Positions 41,201-49,385 of a stretch of DNA of 64,000 nucleotides are shown here, piece by piece (within the stretch, counting starts at the first letter, position 1; each line of letters starts with the position of its first letter). The DNA comes from a virus. The translations under genes and the position numbers were made by a program. The notes under the pieces are model-generated. The model was not told where the DNA came from and ran no database searches. It saw nothing but the letters and a program-made list of their open reading frames with translations. The DNA lies in IMG/VR virus record IMGVR_UViG_3300029309_000018, positions 1 through 64,000 of that record, one strand, 5' to 3'.

Positions 41201-41854
41201 TGGAGATGTTGAATATTTGTTGGGACCGTTTACAGGCTTTGTTACAATCCTTTTTCTTGAGCCTAGCTGTTTTGTTCTATCTTCTGTTTTTATGTTTTCA
41301 AATATCGATGCGGCAGAGTCGAAGCCTTCATCGTTATGCGCTCCTGCAATCGCCTTGAAGAACTTTATTATCCTGTCTAAGAGATTCTTTGGCTTACCTG
41401 CAATTTTGAGTCTGCCGTCAGCGTAAGCGCGGAACATTTCAGCAATCGCCTCTTCTTCCAGAAGGCTTTGCATCTGATCTTCGTTAAGGTTTGGATCTGT
41501 CGGGTTTAATAGCTGTGCGCGATCAAAGAACGTGTAAGCTCTTTTCTCCCCTTTGCCCTGTTTAATGGCAACGTACTTTGTATTGCGAGCCGCTTTGACA
41601 AGAGTCTGATATTCTGCATCAGTGAACAGGCCAAGTTCTTTTAGAGCGTGTATGATCTCATGATCCAACACGTTCCTCATGGATGTTACAAACTCATCAT
41701 CAGTCAGGGTGGGGTCATATATTGACATGGCAAGAGATATGGAACGCTTGCTAGGATCAAATACACCCTCAGTATTAGGATCTTTTACTCCTGCCTCTCG
41801 CTCTATGTAGTCATCTACACTAAGAGCAACGTCACCAATACCAAGGCTCCGCAT
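35234..41854 (-). CDS. Giant polyvalent protein, downstream part (zincin and LPD-like domains)
   Basis: 2206 residues from ATG 41854, but the frame is open to 42007 and continues a coiled coil, so this is probably the C-terminal 80 percent of a larger protein. Residues 60-72 hold NVLDHEIIHALK with HExxH at 65-69 (zincin). About 1085-1235 hold GFGKYHIQERGHEKEI, a segment like toxin/nuclease-type domains of polyvalent proteins. Near 1660-1690 INTSLNPEFIITNLFRDIQT resembles the LPD38 domain. Polyvalent proteins are injected with phage DNA. Palindrome copy 11 is inside. Confidence 0.6.
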   Translation of the reverse strand: MRSLGIGDVALSVDDYIEREAGVKDPNTEGVFDPSKRSISLAMSIYDPTLTDDEFVTSMRNVLDHEIIHALKELGLFTDAEYQTLVKAARNTKYVAIKQGKGEKRAYTFFDRAQLLNPTDPNLNEDQMQSLLEEEAIAEMFRAYADGRLKIAGKPKNLLDRIIKFFKAIAGAHNDEGFDSAASIFENIKTEDRTKQLGSRKRIVTKPVNGPNKYSTSPSSIEPFKATPERVKSNVAKSQLGISEKLAQASVLHRIDENSNFIDTRVFNERGDVVRPRVATSLRLLQEERGNITLDPQDPKDFKKIVMIMAAEAEAALRGDKNAIGWYEDKVATMFEFMGQIEGGNQQILNDPEARAAFTFAMAVTSNGLSVNQNFVSAMEEYKVWKETGLFKGDGYGDKGAAAMRKAFAFYNVLKSKKGMSDVEIQNYLTQETTVRELKNNPLIKELGITIPSGELQDTKVRVAHILGAKIGNGFYMNLNGEFDALTMDMWWMRMWNRIIGKPFKEPADATNAKNRSRIQDLLEGDLTDFEQTLVDDVMLDEGFDSIEGQNVDQFAVALNAKFQRIFNRFGKARADERPDKTPLFQAADTHAQNLSGKFEQATPRNGTERNIMRLAAESSRELLKEKTGIDINNADFQALMWYHEKRLLASMGTQSTGADNDYVDGAIEYARREGFTDEQIAEALPPTDRDRINPDSSAGREDGGISRQSAEVDTASNLKYSVSPAKAATIAVRIGAGDNGRVWRRQRSSRRVGRYDVAVEYSALPFAKRLYNEQGIKVPVIYELAQTIRSAQQFSEAIDAAKTAQGPLGASVYVYPTETNQDDTGYADMRLFLTEDGRAGFAIKDGEIEGVKDIVSVFNTPRTPFVEGQDRGKGTVISDVLRKPVHSGFNYSAIRLAVEEGGNKLDAFDTFLPGAYSANGFTIRSRTSWNDEFAPEGWDKEKYSAFNNGEPDVVFMYYNPKRRFTYKNGDNEGERFLDYDDAVDAQNGAALNPNSVNRQLDTSRAEVIQLFENDEPTLGDLNEEQLQDLDKIQSMLESLPRSTKKFSTSPSNAFATIPAPKKFPKFERYNSLFGVIKDGNNPVPVLLFAGNHGEDAAGRPFGFGKYHIQERGHEKEITENSKFPDVETAIQQLMFAWHSQGHKDGQNVISFPDGGRSNKDIRLEWIRPTHKSPKIILSLQYGTVSDPAVLSEFGFTRPQPVYSVRTAYPDLKARKLSRSFSRSAYAPIDTGSTSFVANESNNHISYSSAYNTIAKIVGLRGLVSEQKARDISQGFITKFQDAFLPVGIMIDKLKEQGMTIADGMDTYLQETLFHGKTGDIINSKQKDMYEPIARLVSNINVSDDDFARLEGRSFSNEFDKGSYAAQSLKETGSKRMAVVDAFLYALHAKERNAYISSINNDLDNGSGMTDAEADYILSWVDSLDPSNRDLLSNIRESVREVVDDTNAIRVASGLTPDFNSNEPITLESGEVKQPPQYDNYVPLRGIFDSDGEASEDGYYTGAVTNKGYSVRGREDRKALGRQEYATNILAATFLQNQNAVIRSERNKVGLSFLKLLRADKQITSQFAQELDSIPLTRGLVKGSVRTIVDRNAMNDPNIVAVKENGKHVYIEVRDRRLANALKGSTGVSTQTSNAVVRGLGKINRYLSNINTSLNPEFIITNLFRDIQTAGVNVNQYEIKGLTSEVARNMKEAFGSLRRVIRDDENVQDDPNIPVSELTGAALFRRFQRAGGQNATNQISDLSDQIANIKKLTDDIAEQGARGQWNAVKNSFIGKKTGSMLKFLEDYNTVAENAIRVATFKALAPRIGEQRAAFAARNVTVDFAKGGEYKTLMNSMYLFYNASLQGTFAMLSAATRSAKVRKIWVGLMVSGLVLDQVNAAFSEEDEDGQLVYDKVPDYILEHNIIFRDPIGVTDRSHITIPMPYGLNMAVNIGRSLSRMVRGGYSPSEAADSAIMTMIDTLNPLGGTESFANFVAPTVADPFIDLVQNEDFANKPIYKETSPFDPTPPPDSQLYWSTTSPSAKWIANWLNSLDGSTIEKGTLDVSPDVIEFWVGYLTGGIGRFTQMTGDFAAVTLPKALEEGFSDDMTRKIPFTRKVVYSVSNREDLSTYIDKRDRVLQAREVLMDGLERGDRALIDRAREKYADELRIAGAIKSINNGRNRLLRKMAQIKDNPRIPEEQKQKILERMSEQVETIVQRGNVLMKDL
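39985..40002. repeat. Dispersed 18-bp palindrome, copy 11
   Basis: AAAGTTCCCTAGAACTTT, inside the giant polyvalent gene. Confidence 0.65.
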
Positions 41855-41889
41855 ATATTTGCGTAATCTTCTGGCAACTCTCTTTCGTT

Positions 41890-43749
41890 TTAACTGATAT
41901 TCGTCACGGAACTTTGCAGTTTCTGCTTCTTTGGCAACCTTGCTTGCCTCTTCTGCCTCTTCTCTTTCTGTCTTTGCTTTTTCTTCAGCAACACGAGCCT
42001 TCTCTCCTCAGCATCCTTAATATCAGACTCGGCCTCAGCTAATAGTCTCTTAGGCTCCTCTACAGCCCTTTCTATGGACTCTATTTGTTGATTAGCGCTC
42101 TCTACCGCCACTGGATTATTTTCTTCCAGAGCTTTATCTCTGAGTTCTATAGCGGCTCTTTTAGGAGCTTCTATCTTTTCTATCTCAGCCCGCGCTTTGT
42201 CTCTTTGCTGTTTTTGCGTGTAAAGAGGATCTAATCTTGGATCATCAGGCAGGACGTATCTGCCTCTTTCTTTGTGTACAACAAGCCCCTCAGACTCAAG
42301 ATCTCTAAGTATCTCATCCACAACCTCTGTTGAGTCAGTGTTGATTGCTCTTTTTATTTGACCTTTGTGTACTCTTCCACGTTTAGCTATCTCTTTCTTG
42401 GCATCATCTTTTTGCTTTACAGAAAATATAGGTGCGGCTGGCTTTGGTGATATATCTGGCCTCTGCAAGGCATCAAACTGCTCTGCAACATCCTCTCCAA
42501 ATACTTTTGTTATTTCTTCTTTTGTTACGTCAGCATCAGGGGTTATTCCCGTGCCTTCTCTGGATCGCTGTACTGCGCTTGCGCCTTCTGGGCTTAGTGA
42601 CGTAAGTGGAACAGGCATAAATGGTCTAACAGCCTGCTTTGCCGCCCTTGCAAGACTTAACGCTTTCTGCTCGTCTGTTAGATTAGTATCTTGAACCTCA
42701 GCTTCTGCTGTTTCTATAACCTCTTCTTCTACAGGCTGACGCAAATCAAAGCCAACTTTACCAGCTCTTATTCTTGCATCTGCACGGTCACCTTCTTCAA
42801 CCGCATCTTCTTGTAATTGTCTTTGTGCTTCGGCTATTTCTTTTTTGTTTTTATCACCACCAACAATGTTGGTTGTGCCTCTGACAGTTCCACCGACAAG
42901 ACCAGCGGCGACAGCAACCTCTACATATTCATCTATGGCTTCTTGACTAGTTAAGTCTTTTCCAGCTTGCATACGCTCAAGAAGTTGTTGACCGACTTCT
43001 GTAGGCACTTCTGCGGCGGCACCTATGCCTACACCTTTTATACCTCTTGAGAATATGCCGCCTCCCCCAAGAAACTTGGGGTTTATAACCCTTCCTATTA
43101 AAATTCTATCTGCTATTAAATCTAGCAAGGACTGAGGTATAGCCGTTAGGGCGGCGACACCCTCATCTATCTCTGCTTTACGTCCAGCCTCTACCTCTTC
43201 TTTCTGTGCCTCACGGTTCATGCCGTAAAAGAAAGGTAGATTTGCCGCTAAACCACCCGCCACGGTGCCGACAATCATACCACCGGGGCCAAGGACAGAG
43301 CCTATCGCACCACCAGCCGCACTAGCGCCTATTGTAGATGCCAGTTGTGGGACTTGTTCGCCAAGAGTTTCTTTGAAAAAATCAAACGCACTTCCGATGT
43401 CTTGCACATCGTCAAGTCTTGTAGCATTTGCACCAGATTTCTTGAGATCTTCTTTCTGAGTCTCGACTATACCTTCGCCGACTTCTTCAAGCCATTCTAC
43501 GCCTGTGCTTTTACCAAGACCCTCAACAGCAGAGCCGAGTCCTAACTGTAATGTGTCTATGCCGCCGCCAAGCGCACCAAAAAAGCCTCGACTCTCGTCA
43601 GTCTCCACAAGATCTTCTGTGGGCTGACCGTCAAGTCTAGCTATATTTTCATTGATCCTTTGTAGTTCTTCGGGGGTTGGCTCTACCCCTGCGATCTCAA
43701 AGTTGTAGTATTGACCTGAGTTTGGCGCTTTTGCTTGTATTATAGGCAT
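41890..43749 (-). CDS. Giant polyvalent protein, N-terminal part, frame-shifted
   Basis: 619 residues: N-terminus MPIIQAKAPNSGQYYNFEIA, then amphipathic and Gly/Ala-rich helices (ASTIGASAAGGAIGSVLGPG, GGGIFSRGIKGVGIGAAAEV), then long charged helices. The last 38 residues turn basic and low-complexity (RRLVLLKKKQRQKEKRQKRQ) just where the other frame reads a regular acidic coil (KARVAEEKAKTEREEAEEAS). A -1 shift near 41976-42007 would join it to the 35234-41854 frame into about 2840 residues. Either a programmed shift or an assembly indel. Confidence 0.65.
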   Translation of the reverse strand: MPIIQAKAPNSGQYYNFEIAGVEPTPEELQRINENIARLDGQPTEDLVETDESRGFFGALGGGIDTLQLGLGSAVEGLGKSTGVEWLEEVGEGIVETQKEDLKKSGANATRLDDVQDIGSAFDFFKETLGEQVPQLASTIGASAAGGAIGSVLGPGGMIVGTVAGGLAANLPFFYGMNREAQKEEVEAGRKAEIDEGVAALTAIPQSLLDLIADRILIGRVINPKFLGGGGIFSRGIKGVGIGAAAEVPTEVGQQLLERMQAGKDLTSQEAIDEYVEVAVAAGLVGGTVRGTTNIVGGDKNKKEIAEAQRQLQEDAVEEGDRADARIRAGKVGFDLRQPVEEEVIETAEAEVQDTNLTDEQKALSLARAAKQAVRPFMPVPLTSLSPEGASAVQRSREGTGITPDADVTKEEITKVFGEDVAEQFDALQRPDISPKPAAPIFSVKQKDDAKKEIAKRGRVHKGQIKRAINTDSTEVVDEILRDLESEGLVVHKERGRYVLPDDPRLDPLYTQKQQRDKARAEIEKIEAPKRAAIELRDKALEENNPVAVESANQQIESIERAVEEPKRLLAEAESDIKDAEERRLVLLKKKQRQKEKRQKRQARLPKKQKLQSSVTNIS

Positions 43750-43759
43750 AGGCCATACC

Positions 43760-45814
43760 TCAACTTGTAGAAGCTACATTGATAGCTGGCACTCCTGCCA
43801 TACCTCTTAATTGTGCCGCTCTTGATAATAAAGAATCTCTAGCCTCAAAGTTTTCTGGCTTTTCCGCAGCCAAGAGAAGTTTATTGGCTTCCTGTAAAAG
43901 TGTGTTCTTATCCAACACGTTTGTATCAGCAGATTTTCTTAGCTTGGCTCTGGCGTTGATAAGATCAATGACACCCTCAGAGTAGCGATCCTGCGCTTCT
44001 TTCATAGCTTTGAGTCCTGATATACCAGCCTCACCAACAGCACCCAACAGCCTTGGATTCTTCGATGACATTAGAGCCAGACCAGCCTGAGCCAAGGCCA
44101 GATACTTATCTGTCTCACGATCCTTTTCTAACTTAGATTGAAGGGCAAGTATTTCTCCCTCTAGACCTGTGGCCTCCTGACCTTTGCCAAGAGCATCTTG
44201 TAGTTGCTTTACTAAGTCTGTTGTTTTCTGTCCTGTCGTGGTTTCTGTGGTGGTTTCTTTGCTGGTTCCTGTTGCAACGGACTTTCCTGCTGGTGCCGCT
44301 TCAGTCTCTGTAGTTCTTAATTTTGGTAAATCATCTTTCTTTACAACCCTTTTGTCATCTGTGACGATGTTCCCTCTTCTTATCCCCGGTATGTCCTTCT
44401 CACCAACCCCAACAGTTTTTGTCGTTGCAATTTGATCAGGCGCACCCATACCAACTTCCATAGTTTCATCCAAAAGACCCTGAGACAAATTACCCCTTTG
44501 ACCAGCGACAAGCGCAGGATTTGGCTTCGCATAACCCTTTGCTTCAGGAAGGCTTAGATCATCAGGGATAATGCTTTTTATCATGTCAAAAATATTTCCT
44601 GACTGTCTTTCCTCTCCACCTGTTTTTTCTCTTAAAGCAGGCACCCTTTCGTCAAATACTTCTTTTGGAGTTTTTCTAGCGAGTGACGGGTCATCCTGTA
44701 ACATTTCAACATCAGTTTGTGATGTAACAGGCATCATAGTTGCTGCCTGCGCCGTTGGGATCAAAGCATCCATCAAAGAAAAGTTACTTGTAACTTTTTC
44801 CTGTGGGGCAAGGTCTTCTGCCAGTATCTGCTGGACCATGTCTGGATCATCTGTGCCAGCGGCTCTTATGGCTCTGTCTATCTGTGCCTGAGAAAACGGC
44901 TGTTGACCCTGCTCGAAACCAACTATTGCAGGTATCAAGTCAGACCCTCTGCCTGCAAGATCGATCTCTTCATCCGGCCCTATGCCTGTTTTTTGAGATA
45001 GAAAATCTATATAGCTCTCTGTTGGATTCTCTGACTTAGGCGCATATCTGTTGGCAAGACCTCTGATTGTGTTTAATCCATACTCATCACCATATGTCAT
45101 GAGAAGACGCTGTATCGCTCTTAGCCCTTCATCATCACTGGCAAATGTAGAGTACCCACTGCCTTGGCCTGTCTCACCTATAAATCCAGCGCCGGGGCGT
45201 ATGTTGCCGGGGTTTCTCTGACGCAAACCAAGAGGCAGTCCGTTCTGTGCTTTAATCACACCGCCCTCTTCAAAACCAAGGACATCCCTGATGTTTCCTA
45301 TGATATCCCTGTCACCGCCAAAGCCTATTTTACTGGCAAGAGAATCACCATCATCATCTCTTTCTTTTTTTGTGCCTAGAAAAGTATTGCCTTGGAACAA
45401 GCCTATCTTTCCGCTCTTCATGCGTCTTTCTTCTATTCTTGGCCTGCTTGCTCCACCGGCAGACATAGACATGATACCGCCTTCATACATGGGCATTGCA
45501 CCCATAGGGGCTTTCATGGGAGCGGACATCACAGAGCCTATACCGCCTTCTGCCATAGATGCCTTTGGTGCCATAGCCTCAGACATACCCATGATACCAC
45601 CTTGCGGCACACCAGCGGCGGCAACTGCTTCTTGCGCTACAGTTTGCTCTTTAGCTGCCTGATCTGATTTAAACTGATCGCGCATACGCTTACGGCGTGT
45701 GATCTCACTCAGAACAAGAAACTGAGGGGCATTACCTGAAGGTCTTTGCATCTCGTTAATAAGCTGCTCTTCAGAAAAGTTTTTTAGATTGTCCTGAATG
45801 TCGATTATGTTCAT
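43760..45814 (-). CDS. Virion protein with P5-like lytic domain
   Basis: 684 residues. N-terminal 150 residues are Met/Gly-rich (PMKAPMGAMPMYEGGIMSMS). At about 194-300 a domain with LRQRNPGNIRPGAGF, then GYSTFASDDEGLRAIQRLLM and NPTESYIDFLSQKTG matches the NPGNIR domain found in phage structural proteins such as P5-type lytic transglycosylase-like enzymes. The C-terminal third is helical. It may locally degrade peptidoglycan during entry. Palindrome copy 12 is inside. Confidence 0.6.
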   Translation of the reverse strand: MNIIDIQDNLKNFSEEQLINEMQRPSGNAPQFLVLSEITRRKRMRDQFKSDQAAKEQTVAQEAVAAAGVPQGGIMGMSEAMAPKASMAEGGIGSVMSAPMKAPMGAMPMYEGGIMSMSAGGASRPRIEERRMKSGKIGLFQGNTFLGTKKERDDDGDSLASKIGFGGDRDIIGNIRDVLGFEEGGVIKAQNGLPLGLRQRNPGNIRPGAGFIGETGQGSGYSTFASDDEGLRAIQRLLMTYGDEYGLNTIRGLANRYAPKSENPTESYIDFLSQKTGIGPDEEIDLAGRGSDLIPAIVGFEQGQQPFSQAQIDRAIRAAGTDDPDMVQQILAEDLAPQEKVTSNFSLMDALIPTAQAATMMPVTSQTDVEMLQDDPSLARKTPKEVFDERVPALREKTGGEERQSGNIFDMIKSIIPDDLSLPEAKGYAKPNPALVAGQRGNLSQGLLDETMEVGMGAPDQIATTKTVGVGEKDIPGIRRGNIVTDDKRVVKKDDLPKLRTTETEAAPAGKSVATGTSKETTTETTTGQKTTDLVKQLQDALGKGQEATGLEGEILALQSKLEKDRETDKYLALAQAGLALMSSKNPRLLGAVGEAGISGLKAMKEAQDRYSEGVIDLINARAKLRKSADTNVLDKNTLLQEANKLLLAAEKPENFEARDSLLSRAAQLRGMAGVPAINVASTS
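44780..44797. repeat. Dispersed 18-bp palindrome, copy 12
   Basis: AAAGTTACTTGTAACTTT, inside the P5-like gene. Confidence 0.75.
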
Positions 45815-46806
45815 TAGCCAACAAGCCCTTTATACAAACCAAGACCAGCTATACCCGTGCCAAGAAGTTCCTGTATGGGATTATAAGCCTGAAATTTTTG
45901 TGTTTCTGTAGATGGCTGCACAGGTATGCCTCTTAGTATTGAAGAGAAGAACTGCAACTGTTCTCTTGGGAAATCTCTTTGCCTGACAAAATCTTCGTAT
46001 GCAGTTGTTAGCTGTTGCTGCTCTCTTGCACGTTGTGCCTGACCTATGCCCTCAAGGAGTTGTGCCGCCTCTACATCTCCGGCTCTAGCTCTTTGACCCA
46101 GTTCAGTTAATTGTGCTGCTTGCTGACCGGCAAGCTCTGTAGCTCCCAATCCAAGTTTTTCTGCGGCCTGTCTCTCTGCCGCCTGCGCTTGTTCTACACC
46201 TACCCTTGCCGTTCGGTCTCTTTCAAATTGTTGTTGCGCCTGTTCAAACGCTTGCTGTTGACCAGTTGCCTGTATTTCTGCCAACTGTCTGCCAAGCGCC
46301 TCTTGCGCTAAACCCTCTTGAACGGCCTGCCTTGATCCACCAAAAGCCCCAGCCTGAACCGCTCTGGTATTTCTACCGGCTCTTTGTCTGGCATCGTCCA
46401 GTATCGCCTGCTGCTTTTGCACATCAATAACATTTTGAATATAAGGAGACATGTACTGTTGAGCCGCTGCTGAATCAAACTGACCAGCAGGAGTAAACTG
46501 TGTGGCTTGAAAACCCTGACCTTGAGCGGCTCTCAGTATATTTTGAGCGGTTGTTAACTGTGCCTCTGGAAGCCCAGCTATACCTGCGCCAGCAACATCT
46601 CTTACCTTTTGTTCTGAATCCAGAACATCTTGAGGCGTGGACGCCAGTCTCTGTTGATCATACGGCGTATACCCAGACTTTGACTCAGCCTCTGTTCTTT
46701 CTAACAGACGCTCAAAGTAAGGCTGCACATATTCAGGCAAGTTTGACTGAACAACAGTTGATTCTGTTGGTGGGGCTGGACCGCCCCCGCCGCCGCCTTT
46801 ACCCAT
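45814..46806 (-). CDS. Internal virion protein, Gln-rich coil
   Basis: 330 residues. N-terminus Gly/Pro-rich (MGKGGGGGGPAPPTEST), then a long Gln/Ala/Arg-rich helical coil (EAQLTTAQNILRAAQGQGFQ, QQQAFEQAQQQFERDRTARV and further), ending in a hydrophobic segment (LLGTGIAGLGLYKGLVG). Such helical, low-hydrophobic proteins followed by a membrane-active end are typical podoviral ejection proteins. Shares a base overlap with the next gene. Confidence 0.6.
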   Translation of the reverse strand: MGKGGGGGGPAPPTESTVVQSNLPEYVQPYFERLLERTEAESKSGYTPYDQQRLASTPQDVLDSEQKVRDVAGAGIAGLPEAQLTTAQNILRAAQGQGFQATQFTPAGQFDSAAAQQYMSPYIQNVIDVQKQQAILDDARQRAGRNTRAVQAGAFGGSRQAVQEGLAQEALGRQLAEIQATGQQQAFEQAQQQFERDRTARVGVEQAQAAERQAAEKLGLGATELAGQQAAQLTELGQRARAGDVEAAQLLEGIGQAQRAREQQQLTTAYEDFVRQRDFPREQLQFFSSILRGIPVQPSTETQKFQAYNPIQELLGTGIAGLGLYKGLVG

Positions 46807-47218
46807 TGCTCATCTCCATTCTATAAGCGATATACTCAGGATTCCAACCATATTTTCCAAGCCATCGACCCCATGCCTTACGACCGTAGGCTTCTAGATG
46901 TGTGCATTTGTTGTCTTTTGCAAAACTTTCCATAGTTTTCTGCGCTATCGGCAACCACTCTTTCATTCTAGAACCTCCAAGCCAGTCCATAGCCATAGCT
47001 CTTTTGCCCGGATATTCTATTATTCTTGTGGTTATGGCTGCTATCACTTTTTCTTCTTCCATTATAACCCAGAGAACATATAAATCACTTTGTATGCCGT
47101 GAAATAAATCATCAATATGGTACTTTCCATTTGATGTATCCACAGATTTATTCATCACCCTTGCAACATCAGCCCAAACAGCGCCCACGGCCTCTTTGGG
47201 AACCGCAGAAATCATCAT
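46799..47218 (-). CDS. GNAT-like acetyltransferase fold protein
   Basis: 139 residues: SDLYVLWVIMEEEKVIAAIT, then IIEYPGKRAMAMDWLGGSRM and a C-terminal helix, strand pair FAKDNKCTHLEAYGRKAWGR. The strand and helix order resembles a GNAT N-acetyltransferase fold, but the acetyl-CoA-binding loop (R/Q-x-x-G-x-A) is not clear. Similar proteins occur in podoviral internal-virion clusters. Overlaps neighbours by 4 and 8 bases. Confidence 0.5.
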   Translation of the reverse strand: MMISAVPKEAVGAVWADVARVMNKSVDTSNGKYHIDDLFHGIQSDLYVLWVIMEEEKVIAAITTRIIEYPGKRAMAMDWLGGSRMKEWLPIAQKTMESFAKDNKCTHLEAYGRKAWGRWLGKYGWNPEYIAYRMEMSNG

Positions 47219-48525
47219 GCTGGCAGCATTTTCTCCTGTGGCACTTGATCAGGTTGTGACTCCTTGCCAGTTCTAAGTTTTCTAACTCTATCCATCATTT
47301 CATAAAGAGCATCAGAGCCAGCGTCAGAAGAACCGTTGCCAAGACCACTGACCACATCAGCAGGCACAATAAACTCACCATCTGAAAGAACAACATCTTG
47401 CTCGCCCTCTAGTGTGGCTGGAACCATATCATCCATGCCATCGCCAACGCCTCTTACCATGCCCTCTTCTACCATCGCATCCCTTGCGAACTCACCTCTC
47501 TGAACACGGCCTACAAGATCTCTAAGGGCTTCTTCGCCATATCTTGCTACAAAAGCGGCCAAAGCGATCTCTGGCGACTCAACACGACCTTCGATAGCAT
47601 CTACAGCGTTGCTAATAAGCTCTTTGTCGTTTGGCTCCGGCATCATGCCGCCCTCTTGCCTTCTTAACAGATCTCCAGTAATGCCCGGCCGACTTAATTC
47701 TCTCATAATTAAATCCATTTCTGTTTGCTGGGCTTTAGTTGTATATTCGTCATCTGGCCCAAGCGCCTCCAGCCTATCCATAAGTCCTAATCGTTCCTCT
47801 TTTGTTAATACTTTGCCGCCTCTTCCATATTTAAGAGATGCTAATCCACCGTCTGCAAAATAACTAAACTCTTCATCAAATCCGGGCCTATAATCAGAAC
47901 CCGGATTTTTGAGGTCGTACACAGCAGCCTCTGCCTCTGGTATGTCTCTTCTTGGCTTTTTAGCCAGACCCTCTAACCCCTGTGGTGCTAATAAATTAGA
48001 TCCTGCCAAGGCGGTAGATCCTAGCTGACCTGCTGTAAATGGCAAATTAGCACCTTTAAAACCAGCCGTTAGACTTCCGGGGGTTTGCGTTGCCGCTGTG
48101 GGATCAGAGAATATACCGGTACTAGGTGCAGTAGATGCGGCTGTTGTTGACGCTGTTGGTATGGGAACATTAGTCAACCCAACACCACCTTGAGCAACTG
48201 GACTTCCAAATGACGCTGGCTGAACGTAGGTAGATGGATTTACAAAATCAGCGGCACCCTCTACCCCCATACCAGAAACTGCCTCTGGACCTGCGGTCAA
48301 ACTTTCAACTGCTGTTGGATCGGCTCCACTACCCATCAAAGAGCCTAATGCTTTACCACCAAGATAAGACATAAGACCTGTTTGTATTCCTTGCCCTAGA
48401 TTACCTGTTTGCAAGTATGACCCTAATCCAGATCCGATTGAACCAGCGGCTAATGCACCAAGACCGCCAGCTAAACCAGCACCCCCTAAAGCCGCTCCCC
48501 CTGCTCCTAGTAATAGTGGTAACAT
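47215..48525 (-). CDS. Gly-rich internal virion protein
   Basis: 436 residues. N-terminal 65 residues are Gly/Ala/Leu-rich (LLGAGGAALGGAGLAGGLGA), a membrane-active pattern; the middle is polar and disordered (Thr/Ser/Pro-rich); the C-terminal third is acidic and helical (IMRELSRPGITGDLLRRQEG, ALRDLVGRVQRGEFARDAMV). Structure and position suit a genome-injection or tail protein. No catalytic motif. Confidence 0.5.
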   Translation of the reverse strand: MLPLLLGAGGAALGGAGLAGGLGALAAGSIGSGLGSYLQTGNLGQGIQTGLMSYLGGKALGSLMGSGADPTAVESLTAGPEAVSGMGVEGAADFVNPSTYVQPASFGSPVAQGGVGLTNVPIPTASTTAASTAPSTGIFSDPTAATQTPGSLTAGFKGANLPFTAGQLGSTALAGSNLLAPQGLEGLAKKPRRDIPEAEAAVYDLKNPGSDYRPGFDEEFSYFADGGLASLKYGRGGKVLTKEERLGLMDRLEALGPDDEYTTKAQQTEMDLIMRELSRPGITGDLLRRQEGGMMPEPNDKELISNAVDAIEGRVESPEIALAAFVARYGEEALRDLVGRVQRGEFARDAMVEEGMVRGVGDGMDDMVPATLEGEQDVVLSDGEFIVPADVVSGLGNGSSDAGSDALYEMMDRVRKLRTGKESQPDQVPQEKMLPA

Positions 48526-48534
48526 TACTCGCTC

Positions 48535-48945
48535 CTATATATCTGCATATTCGGCCTTGGCATCAAACGATGGGCAGGCTTTATCAGCAAAATCTCTATG
48601 ACCATATATTACAGAATCTGGATATTTATCCAATAGCTCTGACAGTAAATTTATCATTTCCGCTTTTTGTTCTTCGGTGCGTGTGTCTTTAGGATCTCTG
48701 TCAACGTCAGTACCACCAACATAGCAGATCCCGATGCTATCAGAGTTATGGCCCCTACAGTGAGCGCCAGTGATTTCTTCAGGACGACCCAAATGGCGTG
48801 AGCCATCCAGTTCAATGACCCAATGATAGCCAATATCACTCCATCCGCGTTCTTCAGTGTGCCATCTCTTTATTTCAGTCGTGCTGACATCACGACCCTC
48901 TGGTGTTGCCGAACAATGAACGATGATCTTCTTAATATCTCTCAT
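48535..48945 (-). CDS. T7-type N-acetylmuramoyl-L-alanine amidase (endolysin)
   Basis: 136 residues, the length of T7 lysozyme (151). Zinc ligands His10, His116 and Cys124 (in IIVHCSAT, IYGHRD, KACPS) and catalytic Tyr40 (DIGYHW) and Lys122 match the Amidase_2 set. HLGRP and GAHCRGHNSDSIGICY are also conserved. It cleaves the amide bond between muramic acid and L-alanine. In T7 this enzyme also inhibits the phage RNA polymerase; no such polymerase is visible here. Confidence 0.88.
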   Translation of the reverse strand: MRDIKKIIVHCSATPEGRDVSTTEIKRWHTEERGWSDIGYHWVIELDGSRHLGRPEEITGAHCRGHNSDSIGICYVGGTDVDRDPKDTRTEEQKAEMINLLSELLDKYPDSVIYGHRDFADKACPSFDAKAEYADI

Positions 48946-48989
48946 GAGATTACTGTCTCCTATTCACGATGATTGTATCATCTTTGTGT

Positions 48990-49385
48990 CTATTTCGTAA
49001 GCCCTTTGACCTTTTCCACGGTTCTGAGTCCCCCTAAACCCAACATTCCCAGCAAAACAGTCATGAGACTATCCATATCAAAAGTAGGAAGATCAGGTGC
49101 TTCCATGCCAGCATATGCAAAACCGAAGATAATCATAGGAGCAAAAACAAAATGCCATATCATTGCAAAAGCTAGCCCCCACCCCAAAAACGGCCTCCAA
49201 CCTGCCACAAATATACTTCTGTGTTGGGCCTCTGCCTTATTTATTTCTATTTGGCCCATGTTGGCTTCATGCATCTGCTTTTCAGCCATAGTGGCGATTT
49301 CATGAGCTAACTTATTTTTTTGATCTTTATCTTCTATAAACTTATCTAGAAGACCCGTAACTGGTCCTATTAGCGCTTGTATCAT
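48990..49385 (-). CDS. Holin (GTA_holin_3TM-like)
   Basis: 131 residues. A long amphipathic N-terminal region with coiled-coil character (NKLAHEIATMAEKQMHEANM), then hydrophobic helices: FLGWGLAFAMIWHFVFAPMI (about 75-95) and SLMTVLLGMLGLGGL (about 108-122). The sequence GWRPFLGW followed by the membrane span matches GTA_holin_3TM proteins. Sited directly after the amidase gene in the same direction, it would permeabilise the inner membrane. Confidence 0.75.
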   Translation of the reverse strand: MIQALIGPVTGLLDKFIEDKDQKNKLAHEIATMAEKQMHEANMGQIEINKAEAQHRSIFVAGWRPFLGWGLAFAMIWHFVFAPMIIFGFAYAGMEAPDLPTFDMDSLMTVLLGMLGLGGLRTVEKVKGLTK

